A stretch of 64,000 nucleotides of DNA, from the NCBI GenBank assembly GCA_001281695.1, contig LJIE01000001.1, forward strand, positions 1,812,586 through 1,876,585. Direction: 5' to 3'. This DNA is from a bacterium 336/3. GTDB taxonomy: Bacteria > Bacteroidota > Bacteroidia > Cytophagales > Thermonemataceae. Within the stretch, counting starts at the first letter, position 1. Every line of letters starts with the position of its first letter. The notes beneath the pieces were generated by a model, which saw only the letters and a list, made by a program, of their open reading frames with translations, was not told the origin of the DNA and searched no databases. This document shows, in pieces, positions 27,664 through 37,111 of the stretch. A program made the translations under genes and the position numbers.

Positions 27664-30423
27664 ATGAAACAGAAACTTTATTTATCATTTCTAGTAAGCT
27701 TGATGTGCTTATTAAATTTCCAACAAAGCTATGGACAAGCTGGCAATAACGACCCTACTTTTAATGTAGCAGATAATGGTATATCTCTAAATGGGACAAT
27801 CTATGGATTGGCTACACAGTCTGATGGAAAAATATTAGTATTAGGTAATATTATGGATGGTTTGGTTCGCCTCAATGCAAATGGTTCGTTTGATAATACC
27901 TTCAATATTGGAACAGGGTTTGAAGGAGGAAGTGATTTATCTGTGGTTAAAGTGCTTTCAGACGGGAAAATTCTTGTTGGTGGTGAATTCTCAAGTTATA
28001 ATGATACATCTGTGAGTCGAATAGCTAGAATCAATACAGATGGCAGCTTAGACAATACCTTCAATATTGGCACAGGATTTAATGGACCAGTTACTTCTAT
28101 TGCTATACAATCTGATGGAAAAATGGTAGTAGGAGGATATTTTACTAGTTATAATGGTAATGCAGTTAGCCAAATAGTTCGTTTAAATGCTGATGGTACA
28201 CGAGATAACACTTTTGCTACAACAGGTACAGGGTTGAATGATGGTATTCAATTGGAATCTATTTTTATTCAGAGTGATGGAAAAATTATAGTAGGAGGAA
28301 CTTTTACGAGTTATAATGGTAGCTCTGTCAATCGTATAGCTAGACTCAATACAGATGGTAGTTTAGATAATACTTTTAATATTGGGACTGGTTTTAATCA
28401 ATATTCTGCTTGTCTTGCTCTACAATCTGATGGAAAAATATTGGTAGGTGGGGCTTTTACGAGTTATAATGGTAGCTCTGTCAATCGAATAGCCAGACTC
28501 AATACAGATGGCACATTGGATAATACTTTTAATATTGGGACAGGATTCAATAATTTTATTCAGTCTTTGACATTACAATCTGATGGGAAAATACTGGTAG
28601 GTGGAGGCTTTACTAATTATAATGGTACTACAACCAATCGAATTGCCAGACTCAATGCTGATGGTACGTTAGATAATACTTTTAATATTGGGACAGGCTT
28701 TGATGTAAGTGTTTTTGATATTAAAATTCAATCAGATGGAAAAATATTGGCTGGGGGGATTTTTAATCGTTTTAATAATAATCCTGCATCAATTTTGGTT
28801 CGCCTCAATGCAAATGGTTCATGGGATAGCTTACTCAATACAGCTTCAGGAGTAAGCCAAAGTGTAAGACAAGTAAAAGTGCAACCTAGTGGGAAAATAA
28901 TAGTAGCTGGAGGGTTTCGTCTTTTTGGAAATGAAGCTCGAAAGTTCTTAATGCGTTTAAATGCTGATGGTACGCTAGATAATACCTTTAATACTGTTGG
29001 GTCTGGTTTTAATAATTCTTTTTCTAGTTTTATAATACAACCAGACGGAAAGATTATAGGAGTAGGAGGATTTACAGATTATGATGGCACATCTGTGAAT
29101 CGAATAGCACGACTGAATGCTGATGGCACTCTCGATAATACCTTTAATGTAGGAACTGGTTTTAATCAATTTGTTCGTAATATAGCTTTACAACCTGATG
29201 GAAAAATAATATTAACTGGAAATTTTACCGAATACAATGGTACAAGTGTAAATTATATTGCCAGACTCAATACAAATGGTACTTTAGATAATACATTTAA
29301 TATTGGGACTGGTTTTGATAATCAAGCTGAAGCAATAATAATTCAGTCAGATGGAAAAATATTGGTAGGAGGAAGTTTTACCAGCTATAATGGTACTGCC
29401 AGAGAATTGATAGTTCGTTTGAATGTAGATGGCAGCATAGACAATACTTTTAGTGTTGGAACAGGATTCAACAATTCTCCTACAACTTTCGCTCTTCAAA
29501 AAGATGGAAAAATTATAGCAGGAGGGTATTTTACTACCTACAATGGTAGCTCTGTGAATCGAATAGCCAGATTAAATACAAATGGTACACTCGATAACAC
29601 TTTCAACATTGGAACAGGGTTTAATAATGGTGTTAGAGCTATCACTATTCAGTCAGATGGAAAAATACTGGTGGGTGGTGAATATTTTACTACTTATAAT
29701 GGTGTAAATATTAGTCAAGGAATAACATGCTTAAATTCAGATGGTACACGAGATACAAATTTTAATGTCAATGCTTTAGGAGTTACAGGAGGCATAGAAA
29801 CAATAGATTTACAACCAGATGGAAAAATTATAGCAGGAGGATATTTTTATGCTTATAACGGAGTGGCTAGAAATAATTTGGTAAGAATTCTTCCAAGTTG
29901 TCCTAACTCTAATAATGTAGTTTTTTCAGATTTACTAGTTGCTCCTTTGTTACAACCTTATACCCAAACACTCACTCAAAATATGTTGGGTGGTATGCTC
30001 TCTTGGGCTGTAACGGCTGGTACATTGCCTACTGGTCTGATTCTCAATACTTCAACAGGTGTTATTTCTGGTACACCAACTTCTCCTGTAGCTTCAAATT
30101 TTACCATTCAGGTATCTAATGGAGTGTGTAGTGTTACCAAAGAATACAACTTTATTGTTGATCCTATTGCGGGTATAGACTCAAAAAATCAGATTGTAGA
30201 AAAAGTATATCCCAATCCCAGCCAAGATAAAATCCATATTGATTTAAAGCAAAGTAGCAATTATAGTTTCAAATTACTTAACAGCATGGGTAAGGTAGTA
30301 AAAGAGGGCAGAATAGATGGTTCAAATCTCACTTTGGATATTGCCTCATTGCCTCAGGGAGTGTATTTCTTGGAATTATCAAAAGAATTCTCTCATCAAG
30401 TAATTCGAATCTCTAAAATGTAG
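27664..30423 (+). CDS. Delta-60 repeat (beta-propeller) T9SS surface protein, copy 2
   Basis: 919 residues, a close paralogue of 21578-24319. The signal peptide ends QSYGQ. Fourteen delta-60 repeats (QSDGKILVGGxFTSYNGSSVNRIARLN and variants) are followed by an Ig-like segment (GTLPTGLILNTSTGVISGTP) and a nearly identical T9SS sorting domain (IDSKNQIVEKVYPNPSQDKI). The extreme C-terminus differs (HQVIRISKM instead of KIIKQ). The sorting domain is more conserved between the copies than the repeats, fitting selection for export together with divergence of the binding face. The ligand is unknown. Confidence 0.88.
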   Translation: MKQKLYLSFLVSLMCLLNFQQSYGQAGNNDPTFNVADNGISLNGTIYGLATQSDGKILVLGNIMDGLVRLNANGSFDNTFNIGTGFEGGSDLSVVKVLSDGKILVGGEFSSYNDTSVSRIARINTDGSLDNTFNIGTGFNGPVTSIAIQSDGKMVVGGYFTSYNGNAVSQIVRLNADGTRDNTFATTGTGLNDGIQLESIFIQSDGKIIVGGTFTSYNGSSVNRIARLNTDGSLDNTFNIGTGFNQYSACLALQSDGKILVGGAFTSYNGSSVNRIARLNTDGTLDNTFNIGTGFNNFIQSLTLQSDGKILVGGGFTNYNGTTTNRIARLNADGTLDNTFNIGTGFDVSVFDIKIQSDGKILAGGIFNRFNNNPASILVRLNANGSWDSLLNTASGVSQSVRQVKVQPSGKIIVAGGFRLFGNEARKFLMRLNADGTLDNTFNTVGSGFNNSFSSFIIQPDGKIIGVGGFTDYDGTSVNRIARLNADGTLDNTFNVGTGFNQFVRNIALQPDGKIILTGNFTEYNGTSVNYIARLNTNGTLDNTFNIGTGFDNQAEAIIIQSDGKILVGGSFTSYNGTARELIVRLNVDGSIDNTFSVGTGFNNSPTTFALQKDGKIIAGGYFTTYNGSSVNRIARLNTNGTLDNTFNIGTGFNNGVRAITIQSDGKILVGGEYFTTYNGVNISQGITCLNSDGTRDTNFNVNALGVTGGIETIDLQPDGKIIAGGYFYAYNGVARNNLVRILPSCPNSNNVVFSDLLVAPLLQPYTQTLTQNMLGGMLSWAVTAGTLPTGLILNTSTGVISGTPTSPVASNFTIQVSNGVCSVTKEYNFIVDPIAGIDSKNQIVEKVYPNPSQDKIHIDLKQSSNYSFKLLNSMGKVVKEGRIDGSNLTLDIASLPQGVYFLELSKEFSHQVIRISKM

Positions 30424-30445
30424 AAAATTATTAAATCTTAAAATT

Positions 30446-30868
30446 ATGAAAATGAAGGCTTATTTTTTATTTGTTTTAATTGTGTTTTTTAGTGGATGCC
30501 AAAAAGCTAAACAAGAAGATACAAAAATTATATCTCCGAAAGGCAAATGGAGTATATTGAGTATTACTAACAAAGCAGGTGTTACTCCACCAAATATGAG
30601 CGATATGATAGGAGGAGTTGCCGTTTTTACAGATTTGGACTATACATTGAAAAATAAAATGAACGAAGATGTTGAAAAAGGCTTGTGGAGTAATCAGACA
30701 TCTAATGTTTTTTCTATTAAACCACAAACAAATACTGTTTTTAGTAATTCAAGCAGTTCTTATAAATTTAGTATCACTGAGTTGACAGGCTCTACAATTC
30801 AACTTAAAATTAGCCTTAATAAAGCTAATGAACCAGAAAATAACTTATTTATACAGCTAACAAGATGA
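30446..30868 (+). CDS. Lipoprotein, lipocalin-like size, copy 2
   Basis: 140 residues with lipobox VFFSGC (Cys18). The mature domain parallels the lipoprotein at 24350 (SPKGKWSILSITN, IGGVAVFTDLDYTLKN). It lies 22 bases after the second delta-60 gene, and its TGA overlaps the ATG of the next gene, indicating coupling. The preserved order in both cassettes suggests that lipoprotein and propeller protein work together; the nature of that link is inference. Confidence 0.75.
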   Translation: MKMKAYFLFVLIVFFSGCQKAKQEDTKIISPKGKWSILSITNKAGVTPPNMSDMIGGVAVFTDLDYTLKNKMNEDVEKGLWSNQTSNVFSIKPQTNTVFSNSSSSYKFSITELTGSTIQLKISLNKANEPENNLFIQLTR

Positions 30869-32376
30869 TTTTATTCACTTCGCATAAAGACTATTCTATC
30901 CTATTGATCATGTTAGTTTTAGCATTATCAATGGGATATGCTCAAAAAAAGGTACAAGTGAAAATTACAGATGAAAATATCAATACAATTACCGATTGGC
31001 GAGATTTAGGTAGTACAAGAAAAATAGCAGGTAACAGGAATTGGCTTAGAAGTATGATTAAAAAGTTGAATCGCTATGAAAAGTACGATTCAACTTTTTT
31101 AGTAAAACTTGTTGATTCAATAGCATCCTTAAAAATGAATGAATCATTTTACTTTTTAGCGGATTTCTGTTGTCGTTATATAGATTATAATAAAAGAACT
31201 GAACTTTCACGCATGGCATGGATTGTGAACCGATATGGAGGTTCAAGAGCTTTAAATAAATATTATTTAAAAGATTCCATAGATTACAAGAAAGACCCTA
31301 TTACGTTTCATGCGGAGGTTTACTATGCCATTCGAGCCAAATATGATATATATATGAGTTGGTCTTATTATTATAAAACCATCGAAAAACCTGTTGAAAT
31401 ATATATTCCTAAGGATGTTAAAAAAAGGTTAAAATATAAGCCTGACTGTGATAGTATATTTAAAACTGATAATCAAAATATCAATGATATTGATACGCCT
31501 TGGCAGTTTATGTTTTTAAATAATCCTCCTATTACAAAATTAGATACACTTGTATATCAGCTTACAGATGTGAGTACCCTTCAGAATAAAAACAGAGATT
31601 CATTGTATTACAATAACATTGTTCGTCAGATTGTAAAACTCAAAACTCCCGAGTCGTTTTGTCTGGTGTATAACACGCTTTTCCGCCCTATTGTTATAAA
31701 AGATTTGAATCCGTTCAATGGTTTGTGTGGAATGATGAGTTATTATGGAGGCTATCAACTTGTGAATGAATACTATTTTAATAATACTATCAATGCTACA
31801 GATACAACAATAGATAAATATCATTTTTATGGAAAATTATTTCAAAAAATGAGAGTCTTAGAACCTGAATGTTATTATTGTACGCCTCTTTCTCAAGAGC
31901 AGAAGATGATTCAGAAAATGAAGGAGATTGCTTCTAAACATATGGATAGAAAAATTACCAGAATTATTAGAAAAAATAGCAGATTAAAGAAATTTGGTGG
32001 AATCCTTAAATCTCATATTACATTTGATAGCATTCGAAGAAGAGTAGAAAGATTAAAACATGTAAAAGATGTTTTTTATGATTATTGTCAAGAAAAAATA
32101 CTTCTTTACCCTGGTTATATGACTTTAGGAGTGTTGTTTACAGAAAATGGCATAGAAGTAGAAAAAGGTTATATTATTCAGGTTGGGAGAACTCGACATA
32201 CAAGATTACGATTTTTTGGATATAATACATGCATCCCTATTCCAAAACTAAAAAGTACTGATAAACTTTTATTAAGAAAGATTTATTATGCTCCTAATTT
32301 TATCAATAGAAATAAACAAATTTGTGAAGATGCAAAAGAACAACGAAGACAATACAATATTGATGACTCAAAATAA
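30865..32376 (+). CDS. Secreted protein of unknown function
   Basis: 503 residues. After MILFTSHKDYS a hydrophobic signal core ends at SMGYAQ. The mature part is basic, helical and rich in Tyr, Arg and Lys, with a repeated pattern (FCCRYIDYNKRTEL...YGGSRALNKYYLKDSI and FCLVYNTLFRP...YGGYQLVNEYYFNNTI), suggesting two related halves. No family recognised. Translation is coupled to the preceding lipoprotein by a four-base overlap. It takes the third cassette position but is not visibly homologous to 24791. Confidence 0.65.
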   Translation: MILFTSHKDYSILLIMLVLALSMGYAQKKVQVKITDENINTITDWRDLGSTRKIAGNRNWLRSMIKKLNRYEKYDSTFLVKLVDSIASLKMNESFYFLADFCCRYIDYNKRTELSRMAWIVNRYGGSRALNKYYLKDSIDYKKDPITFHAEVYYAIRAKYDIYMSWSYYYKTIEKPVEIYIPKDVKKRLKYKPDCDSIFKTDNQNINDIDTPWQFMFLNNPPITKLDTLVYQLTDVSTLQNKNRDSLYYNNIVRQIVKLKTPESFCLVYNTLFRPIVIKDLNPFNGLCGMMSYYGGYQLVNEYYFNNTINATDTTIDKYHFYGKLFQKMRVLEPECYYCTPLSQEQKMIQKMKEIASKHMDRKITRIIRKNSRLKKFGGILKSHITFDSIRRRVERLKHVKDVFYDYCQEKILLYPGYMTLGVLFTENGIEVEKGYIIQVGRTRHTRLRFFGYNTCIPIPKLKSTDKLLLRKIYYAPNFINRNKQICEDAKEQRRQYNIDDSK

Positions 32377-32424
32377 TAAATGTATAATGATATTATCTAC
32401 AACGAATTTTTCATAATAAAACAT

Positions 32425-33384
32425 ATGGATACAAATCAATTACCTCCAATCAATGAATTAGAATGCTTTTTAGGTAAAAAACTTATATTAGAAAATGGTG
32501 TGATTTCTTCTTCAGATTTGCTAGAGTATCAGGCATTACAAGATGAAAGAAAACAAGAGTTATTAACTGTTTTAGATAAAAACATTCAAACAAAAGCACC
32601 TAGCCTAAATTTAAGTAATGCTCCATCAGGTTCTAAAAGTTTCTATTTATGGCTTACAGGCAAAGAACCAGAATTAGAATGTTTAACAGAATTCTACTGG
32701 CTTGAAGAAATAAAATTGGGAAGTTATTATAAAACTTTTTCAGGAAAAGATAATCTTTTTGAACCACTTGTTCAGATACCACCATTGCCTAAGCAACTGA
32801 AAGTATTAAGCATAGATGGAGGACAAATAAAAAACACCCAAAATCTACTAAATGTACCATCTTTACAAAAATTAAAACTATATATATGCCAAATAGAAGA
32901 TGTATCAGATGTTGGAAAGCTGGACAAACTACAATATTTAGATTTATCATATAATAAATCATTTTTAACAGATTTAAGCCCTTTGGCAAATCTTAAAAAC
33001 TTAAAAAGCTTACAAATAAAATTTTGTGAAATCAAAAATATTGATGCATTGGCAAACTTAACGGAGTTAGAAGAGCTAGATGCTACTTATTGTGGTATAT
33101 CAGATATAAACCCTCTTAAAAATTTGAAAAAGCTACATACATTAAATTTATCCAGAAATAGTATTACAGATATTACTGTTTTGGAAAATTTAGTTTTATT
33201 ACACAAGTTAGATTTAAGTACCAATCAGATTTTAGAAATTGACATATTAGCAAAACTCAATATCAAAGATTTAATAATTAAAGAAAATCCTGTAGGAGAA
33301 GCTATAAACCAAGCTTTAGGAAAAAATAGTAAACGTTTTCCTACAAAAAAAGAAGTAAAAGTATATTTAAATCAAGTTAAATAA
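32425..33384 (+). CDS. SDS22/internalin-type leucine-rich repeat protein
   Basis: 319 residues from the ATG at 32425; the frame is open to an ATG at 32380, but the extra residues (MYNDIIYNEFFIIKH) look non-conserved. Residues about 1-80 are helical. LRRs of 22 residues follow, of the LxxLxxLxLSxNxIxDIxxLxxL class (DISDINPLKNLKKLHTLNL style), distinct from the LPxxIG class at 9.9 and 19 kb. No signal peptide is seen. It is probably a cytosolic protein-binding solenoid. It converges with the AAA+ ATPase gene. Confidence 0.78.
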   Translation: MDTNQLPPINELECFLGKKLILENGVISSSDLLEYQALQDERKQELLTVLDKNIQTKAPSLNLSNAPSGSKSFYLWLTGKEPELECLTEFYWLEEIKLGSYYKTFSGKDNLFEPLVQIPPLPKQLKVLSIDGGQIKNTQNLLNVPSLQKLKLYICQIEDVSDVGKLDKLQYLDLSYNKSFLTDLSPLANLKNLKSLQIKFCEIKNIDALANLTELEELDATYCGISDINPLKNLKKLHTLNLSRNSITDITVLENLVLLHKLDLSTNQILEIDILAKLNIKDLIIKENPVGEAINQALGKNSKRFPTKKEVKVYLNQVK

Positions 33385-33469
33385 GAGAAATTAAGCCTAA
33401 AAACAAGATTCTTTGTTGTTTTCTACCATGTTAGGTGAATTGTAGAGGTATTTTAGAATGATTTTTTTA

Positions 33470-34816
33470 TTAAAGTCTGGTATTAGGCGACCATATTTTA
33501 CCCTCATGCTCTAAATGTGTTTGTAAAAGCCCAGCCACTTCATCATGGTTGAGGTGTTTCATGTTTTTTTCGAGCATCCATATTTTACAATACCTTGCAA
33601 AAGACCTGATGGAAGCTCCTGTATTATCTACTTTGGCTGCAAAATATTCAAAATTGACATTTCCTAATTCAAGATCTTTGAAAGCTTCACACCAAATATC
33701 ATAACGAGTATTAGCATCAGGAATAGGGAAAGGGACTCTGACATTGAACCTTCTGACAAAAGCCTTATCCATATTTGGAAGTTTGTTGGTTGCCATGAAA
33801 ATAATACCTTTGTGGTCTTCTATTCTTTGAAGTAAATAGGCAATTTCCTGATTTCCATAACGATCATTGGCAGAGTTGTTTTCAGTTCTTTTCCCAAAGA
33901 GAGCATCTCCTTCATCAAAGAATAGAATCCAGTCTTTATTTCTAGCAATATCAAATATTTTTCCAATGTTTTTGGATGTTTCTCCCACCCATTTACTGAC
34001 CACTTGTGAGAGGTCAATTCGATAAACAGGTTTTCCAAAATCTTTTCCAAAGAGAGCTACAGAGATACTTTTACCAGTTCCAGGCTCACCATGCAATAGA
34101 AATTTCATTCCTTTGGTAAATTTCTTGAAAGTAGGGTCTTGAACAATAGTATTATAGTTTCTCATCCAAGCAAAGATATCTTGGAGGTAGAAAGTAGTTC
34201 TTTCAGGGAGAATCAAATCGTCCCAGTTTTCTTCGGTGGTATAAAGAGTAGCAGGGAAATCTTCAGAATATTGGTATTGGTAAGAATTGCCAGTTGTGAA
34301 ATATTCAAAATACTCATCTGAAATATGAATGGTTTTCTGATAAAGGTCTTTACTTTGCCCCCTTAGCTCTATGATGTTATTAGCAAGAAAAATATTATCA
34401 GGGTTAAAAAAATTACCCAAAAAAACTCTATCAGCAATATTTTCGCCTGTGGCTAAATACAAAAAAGTTTGTACAGAAGGCATTACAAAAGAGTTTTCTG
34501 CTATGATTCCAAAATTTGCATAATTTTTTTGCGTATAGGGGTTATTTACATGTAAAAGTTCTAACACAGAAGGTCGTAATGCTTTTGCCATACTTAAAAT
34601 GAGTAGCAGGCGAACTGGTGTTTTTAAATTCTCAGGAACATTCTCTAAAAAGGCATTATAATAAGATTTTTGAATTAATTGAGGCGGATTTGGAAATTTT
34701 ATTACTTTATCTTCTGTAATTTCTTTGAAGCGAGCTTGTATAATGGTAATCAACCACTCTAATTCTTTTTCTAAGGCTTGTGTATTTGACGTAAAATTTT
34801 CTGAAGAAAACTGCAT
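33470..34816 (-). CDS. AAA+ ATPase of the contractile-injection-system type
   Basis: 448 residues from the ATG at 34816 (MQFSSENF). The frame is open another 103 codons upstream, but that part has no protein-like character and covers the divergent promoter region. The N-terminal 200 residues are the helical/beta domain usual for this family. The AAA+ core has Walker A GEPGTGKS (243-250), Walker B ILFFDE (297-302), sensor-1 MATN and arginine fingers in FVRRF (355/356). Such ATPases (Afp15/Pvc15-like) are a hallmark of eCIS clusters and act late in particle assembly. It is divergent from the LysM gene at 34940. Confidence 0.88.
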   Translation of the reverse strand: MQFSSENFTSNTQALEKELEWLITIIQARFKEITEDKVIKFPNPPQLIQKSYYNAFLENVPENLKTPVRLLLILSMAKALRPSVLELLHVNNPYTQKNYANFGIIAENSFVMPSVQTFLYLATGENIADRVFLGNFFNPDNIFLANNIIELRGQSKDLYQKTIHISDEYFEYFTTGNSYQYQYSEDFPATLYTTEENWDDLILPERTTFYLQDIFAWMRNYNTIVQDPTFKKFTKGMKFLLHGEPGTGKSISVALFGKDFGKPVYRIDLSQVVSKWVGETSKNIGKIFDIARNKDWILFFDEGDALFGKRTENNSANDRYGNQEIAYLLQRIEDHKGIIFMATNKLPNMDKAFVRRFNVRVPFPIPDANTRYDIWCEAFKDLELGNVNFEYFAAKVDNTGASIRSFARYCKIWMLEKNMKHLNHDEVAGLLQTHLEHEGKIWSPNTRL

Positions 34817-34939
34817 ATTTTTGGTTTCGTAATTCCTTTTTTTTATTTTTGATAGAATAAAGCAAAAAAACATAGTTTTTGTTAGAAAACAAATAAATAT
34901 AAAGACATCTTTATATTGTATCTTTAAAAATATACAACT

Positions 34940-36274
34940 ATGAGTTTCCAGTTTTCCCAAAATAACCAAACTAACTTTACCAATACAACTACTGAAAAAG
35001 ACCCTTATCCTACTTGGATGCCAAAATATATAGTACAAGAGGGTGATGACTTTTGGAAGATTGCAAGGAAAATGTATCCTGACCTCCCTGATGATAAAAT
35101 AGCCATTAAAGTGAAGCGTCTCCAAGAAATCAATAGTGATAAAAAGACACTCAAAGTAGGAGATGCATTGAATAATTTAAGCTTTGTGGAGTGGCAAGAA
35201 AGCATGGGTAAAAGTATTTCTAAGAAAACTGCTTCCGTTTTTGATACAGTTGAAAAAGGAAAAAAAAAGACTTTAGGTTTCTTGGCTGGAAAAGAAGATG
35301 AAACAAAGAACAAGGCTGTAAAGAGTGTGAAAGCTAACCCTCAAGAAACACAAGCTAAAAAAGCAGCTTCAAAAGCAACAACTGATGCTGTGAAGAATAT
35401 GAAACCAGAGGAAGAAGAAGAGAGTTTGTATAATAGATTTGATAATACAATGAGAAACTGGGAATTTGGAAAAAAAATGGATGCTAGTGCAGATGAAATA
35501 AAAAATATATTTGGTGAAAAAGTAGCAGAAGGGAAAGAAGAAAAAGAAAATGGCTGGTTTAATAAACTCGATAATGCAATAAAAAACTCTGAACTTGGAA
35601 AAAAAATAGATGCTAGTACAAAGGCTATAAAAGGAAAAGGTGGTGGTACACAAGAAGAGGGTATTATTGTTGATGATGATGGGGCTAAATTTGATGGGCA
35701 AGATGCCCATTTAGCCAAAGCTAAACACCTTTGGGGGCATGCAGATTGGGGAGCACTAAGTTTGATGCAAATGGCTTTGGGTATTGAATTGCCTGAAACA
35801 CAACTCTCCAGAGGGGATAAATATAGTATATTAGAAAACAAACTGGCAACAATCATTAATACAGGAAAAGATTACCAAAGTGATATTGGAGGAGCAAATG
35901 AAGAAAGTGAAAAAGAAGCATTACAAAATGCTGAATTAGAGAAAAATCTAAAAACTATGTTTAAATTGTATGAGGAACTCAAACCTTTGGGTTATGGTTT
36001 ACAAAATTTGGAATGTTCTTTCCCAAGCGAAGACATCAAAGAGTTTGATAAAGGAGAGAAAGTACAAAACTTTGAACAAGTAAAATCTTTTGCAGAAAAG
36101 AATAATGTTTTTATTTTGGATGTCCAGTTTAGAAACTTGCAAATCCAAGACAAGGGTAATATGATTCCAGCAGGGCATCTTTCTACACCAGTGATGATAA
36201 AAATTTTAAAAGCAATCAAAGCTAAAAAAGGAGCTTTGAATTTAGCAGAGTATAATAAAATAATTAATCAATAA
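34940..36274 (+). CDS. LysM-domain eCIS-associated protein
   Basis: 444 residues, no signal peptide. Residues about 28-80 are a LysM domain (YIVQEGDDFWKIARKMYP, LQEINSDKKTLKVGDAL). A long charged linker follows with two related segments (LYNRFDNTMRNWEFGKKMDASADEIK and FNKLDNAIKNSELGKKIDASTKAIK, shown here as parts). The C-terminal domain is at about 255-444 (HLAKAKHLWGHADW). LysM proteins of this sort accompany CIS tube and baseplate genes and may cap or connect the tube. Divergence from the CIS-type ATPase with 123 bases between supports an eCIS role; the exact structural role is inferred. Confidence 0.78.
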   Translation: MSFQFSQNNQTNFTNTTTEKDPYPTWMPKYIVQEGDDFWKIARKMYPDLPDDKIAIKVKRLQEINSDKKTLKVGDALNNLSFVEWQESMGKSISKKTASVFDTVEKGKKKTLGFLAGKEDETKNKAVKSVKANPQETQAKKAASKATTDAVKNMKPEEEEESLYNRFDNTMRNWEFGKKMDASADEIKNIFGEKVAEGKEEKENGWFNKLDNAIKNSELGKKIDASTKAIKGKGGGTQEEGIIVDDDGAKFDGQDAHLAKAKHLWGHADWGALSLMQMALGIELPETQLSRGDKYSILENKLATIINTGKDYQSDIGGANEESEKEALQNAELEKNLKTMFKLYEELKPLGYGLQNLECSFPSEDIKEFDKGEKVQNFEQVKSFAEKNNVFILDVQFRNLQIQDKGNMIPAGHLSTPVMIKILKAIKAKKGALNLAEYNKIINQ

Positions 36275-36290
36275 AATACAACAAAAATTT

Positions 36291-36845
36291 ATGAAAAATA
36301 GCCTTGCTTTAATAGTTTTGTTATCAATTCTATGGAGTTGTCAAGAAAAGGAAAAAAAACAAAAAGTTCCTTATAAACAAGGTGATATGTACGAATTAAA
36401 TGGTAAAAAATATTTAATAAAGACAGCAGATTATTACCTTGATGGTACGGATAAATTCTTAACACTTGATATAGATACTTTAAACACTAAATATGAAATA
36501 TTTGTAGGATTACATGAAAATGGTAAAAAGAAAAAAATAGCATTGGTAAATCCAAAAGTAGATACTTTGTTGTATCCAAGAAAATACAATGATAAAAAAA
36601 GTCCAGCTTATTATATGTTTATAGGTTATATATTAAAAGAAGAAACATTTCATGAAAATGGCAAAATGAGGTCTTGGGCTATTAGGAGTAATATTATGTC
36701 AGATTCTTTATTTAATTTTATAAGTTATGATGAGAATGGTAAAATTAAAAGAAAAACAAAAAATAGGAAAGTTAATGATGTATGGATAATAGAAGCAGAA
36801 AAAGATGGTAAAACAACCATAGACACCTCTTATTTTTGGAAGTAA
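36291..36845 (+). CDS. Lipoprotein with MORN/YwqK-like repeats
   Basis: 184 residues; the lipobox ends ILWSC (Cys17). The mature part has repeats like FVGLHENGKKK, TFHENGKMRSW and SYDENGKIKRK, typical of MORN-like/YwqK antitoxin-type repeat lipoproteins. The end of this gene is partly duplicated at 37112-37189, showing that it was once part of a tandem array with the following membrane protein gene. It begins 16 bases after the LysM gene. Function unknown. Confidence 0.7.
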   Translation: MKNSLALIVLLSILWSCQEKEKKQKVPYKQGDMYELNGKKYLIKTADYYLDGTDKFLTLDIDTLNTKYEIFVGLHENGKKKKIALVNPKVDTLLYPRKYNDKKSPAYYMFIGYILKEETFHENGKMRSWAIRSNIMSDSLFNFISYDENGKIKRKTKNRKVNDVWIIEAEKDGKTTIDTSYFWK

Positions 36846-36890
36846 AATCTGTATTTATGAGAAATAGTATTATCATTTGATTTTTCATAG

Positions 36891-37021
36891 TTAGCATCTT
36901 ACCAATCATTTTTATTAAAATCTTATTTTTTATATAGAAAAAAAATATATTTATAGTTTTAAACACCCTTAAACTATAAATCTTATGAAATCAATCTTGA
37001 AAATTACCCTGTTTTTTATTT
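36891..37021 (+). repeat. Direct repeat, copy A (131 bp)
   Basis: Runs from TTAGCATCTT through the intergenic region and the first codons of a truncated membrane-protein gene. By eye it differs from copy B (37200-37330) at two positions. Confidence 0.9.
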
Positions 37022-37092
37022 TTCGCCCTTGTTGGTGTTTTAGCATAGCGACACCAACAAAAAATAGTTTGTTATCTTATTTTCGTTGGTGA
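36985..37092 (+). pseudogene. Truncated 5' copy of the membrane protein gene at 37294
   Basis: The first 12 codons (MKSILKITLFFI) match the start of the gene at 37294. The frame then enters the inverted-repeat element and ends at TGA after 35 codons, so no functional protein is expected. It lies 140 bases after the lipoprotein stop, as part of tandem copy A. Confidence 0.75.
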
Positions 37093-37110
37093 AGAACACC
37101 AACGAAGGCG
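37024..37110. repeat. Inverted-repeat (double hairpin) element at duplication junction
   Basis: Outer ends CGCCCTTGTTGGTGTTT and a near-inverse copy ending CCAACGAAGGCG bracket two hairpins. These are GTTGGTGT/ACACCAAC (37031-37038 with 37051-37058) and a perfect 10-bp stem TTCGTTGGTG/CACCAACGAA (37082-37091 with 37097-37106, loop AAGAA). The segment is absent from copy B and is REP/MITE-like in form. Confidence 0.7.
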
Positions 37111-37111
37111 G

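Noticed and set aside
34817-35125. 103-codon N-terminal extension of the AAA+ ATPase
   Set aside because: Overlaps the LysM gene start on the other strand, has an atypical Phe/Ile/Cys-rich composition, and family similarity starts at the ATG at 34816.
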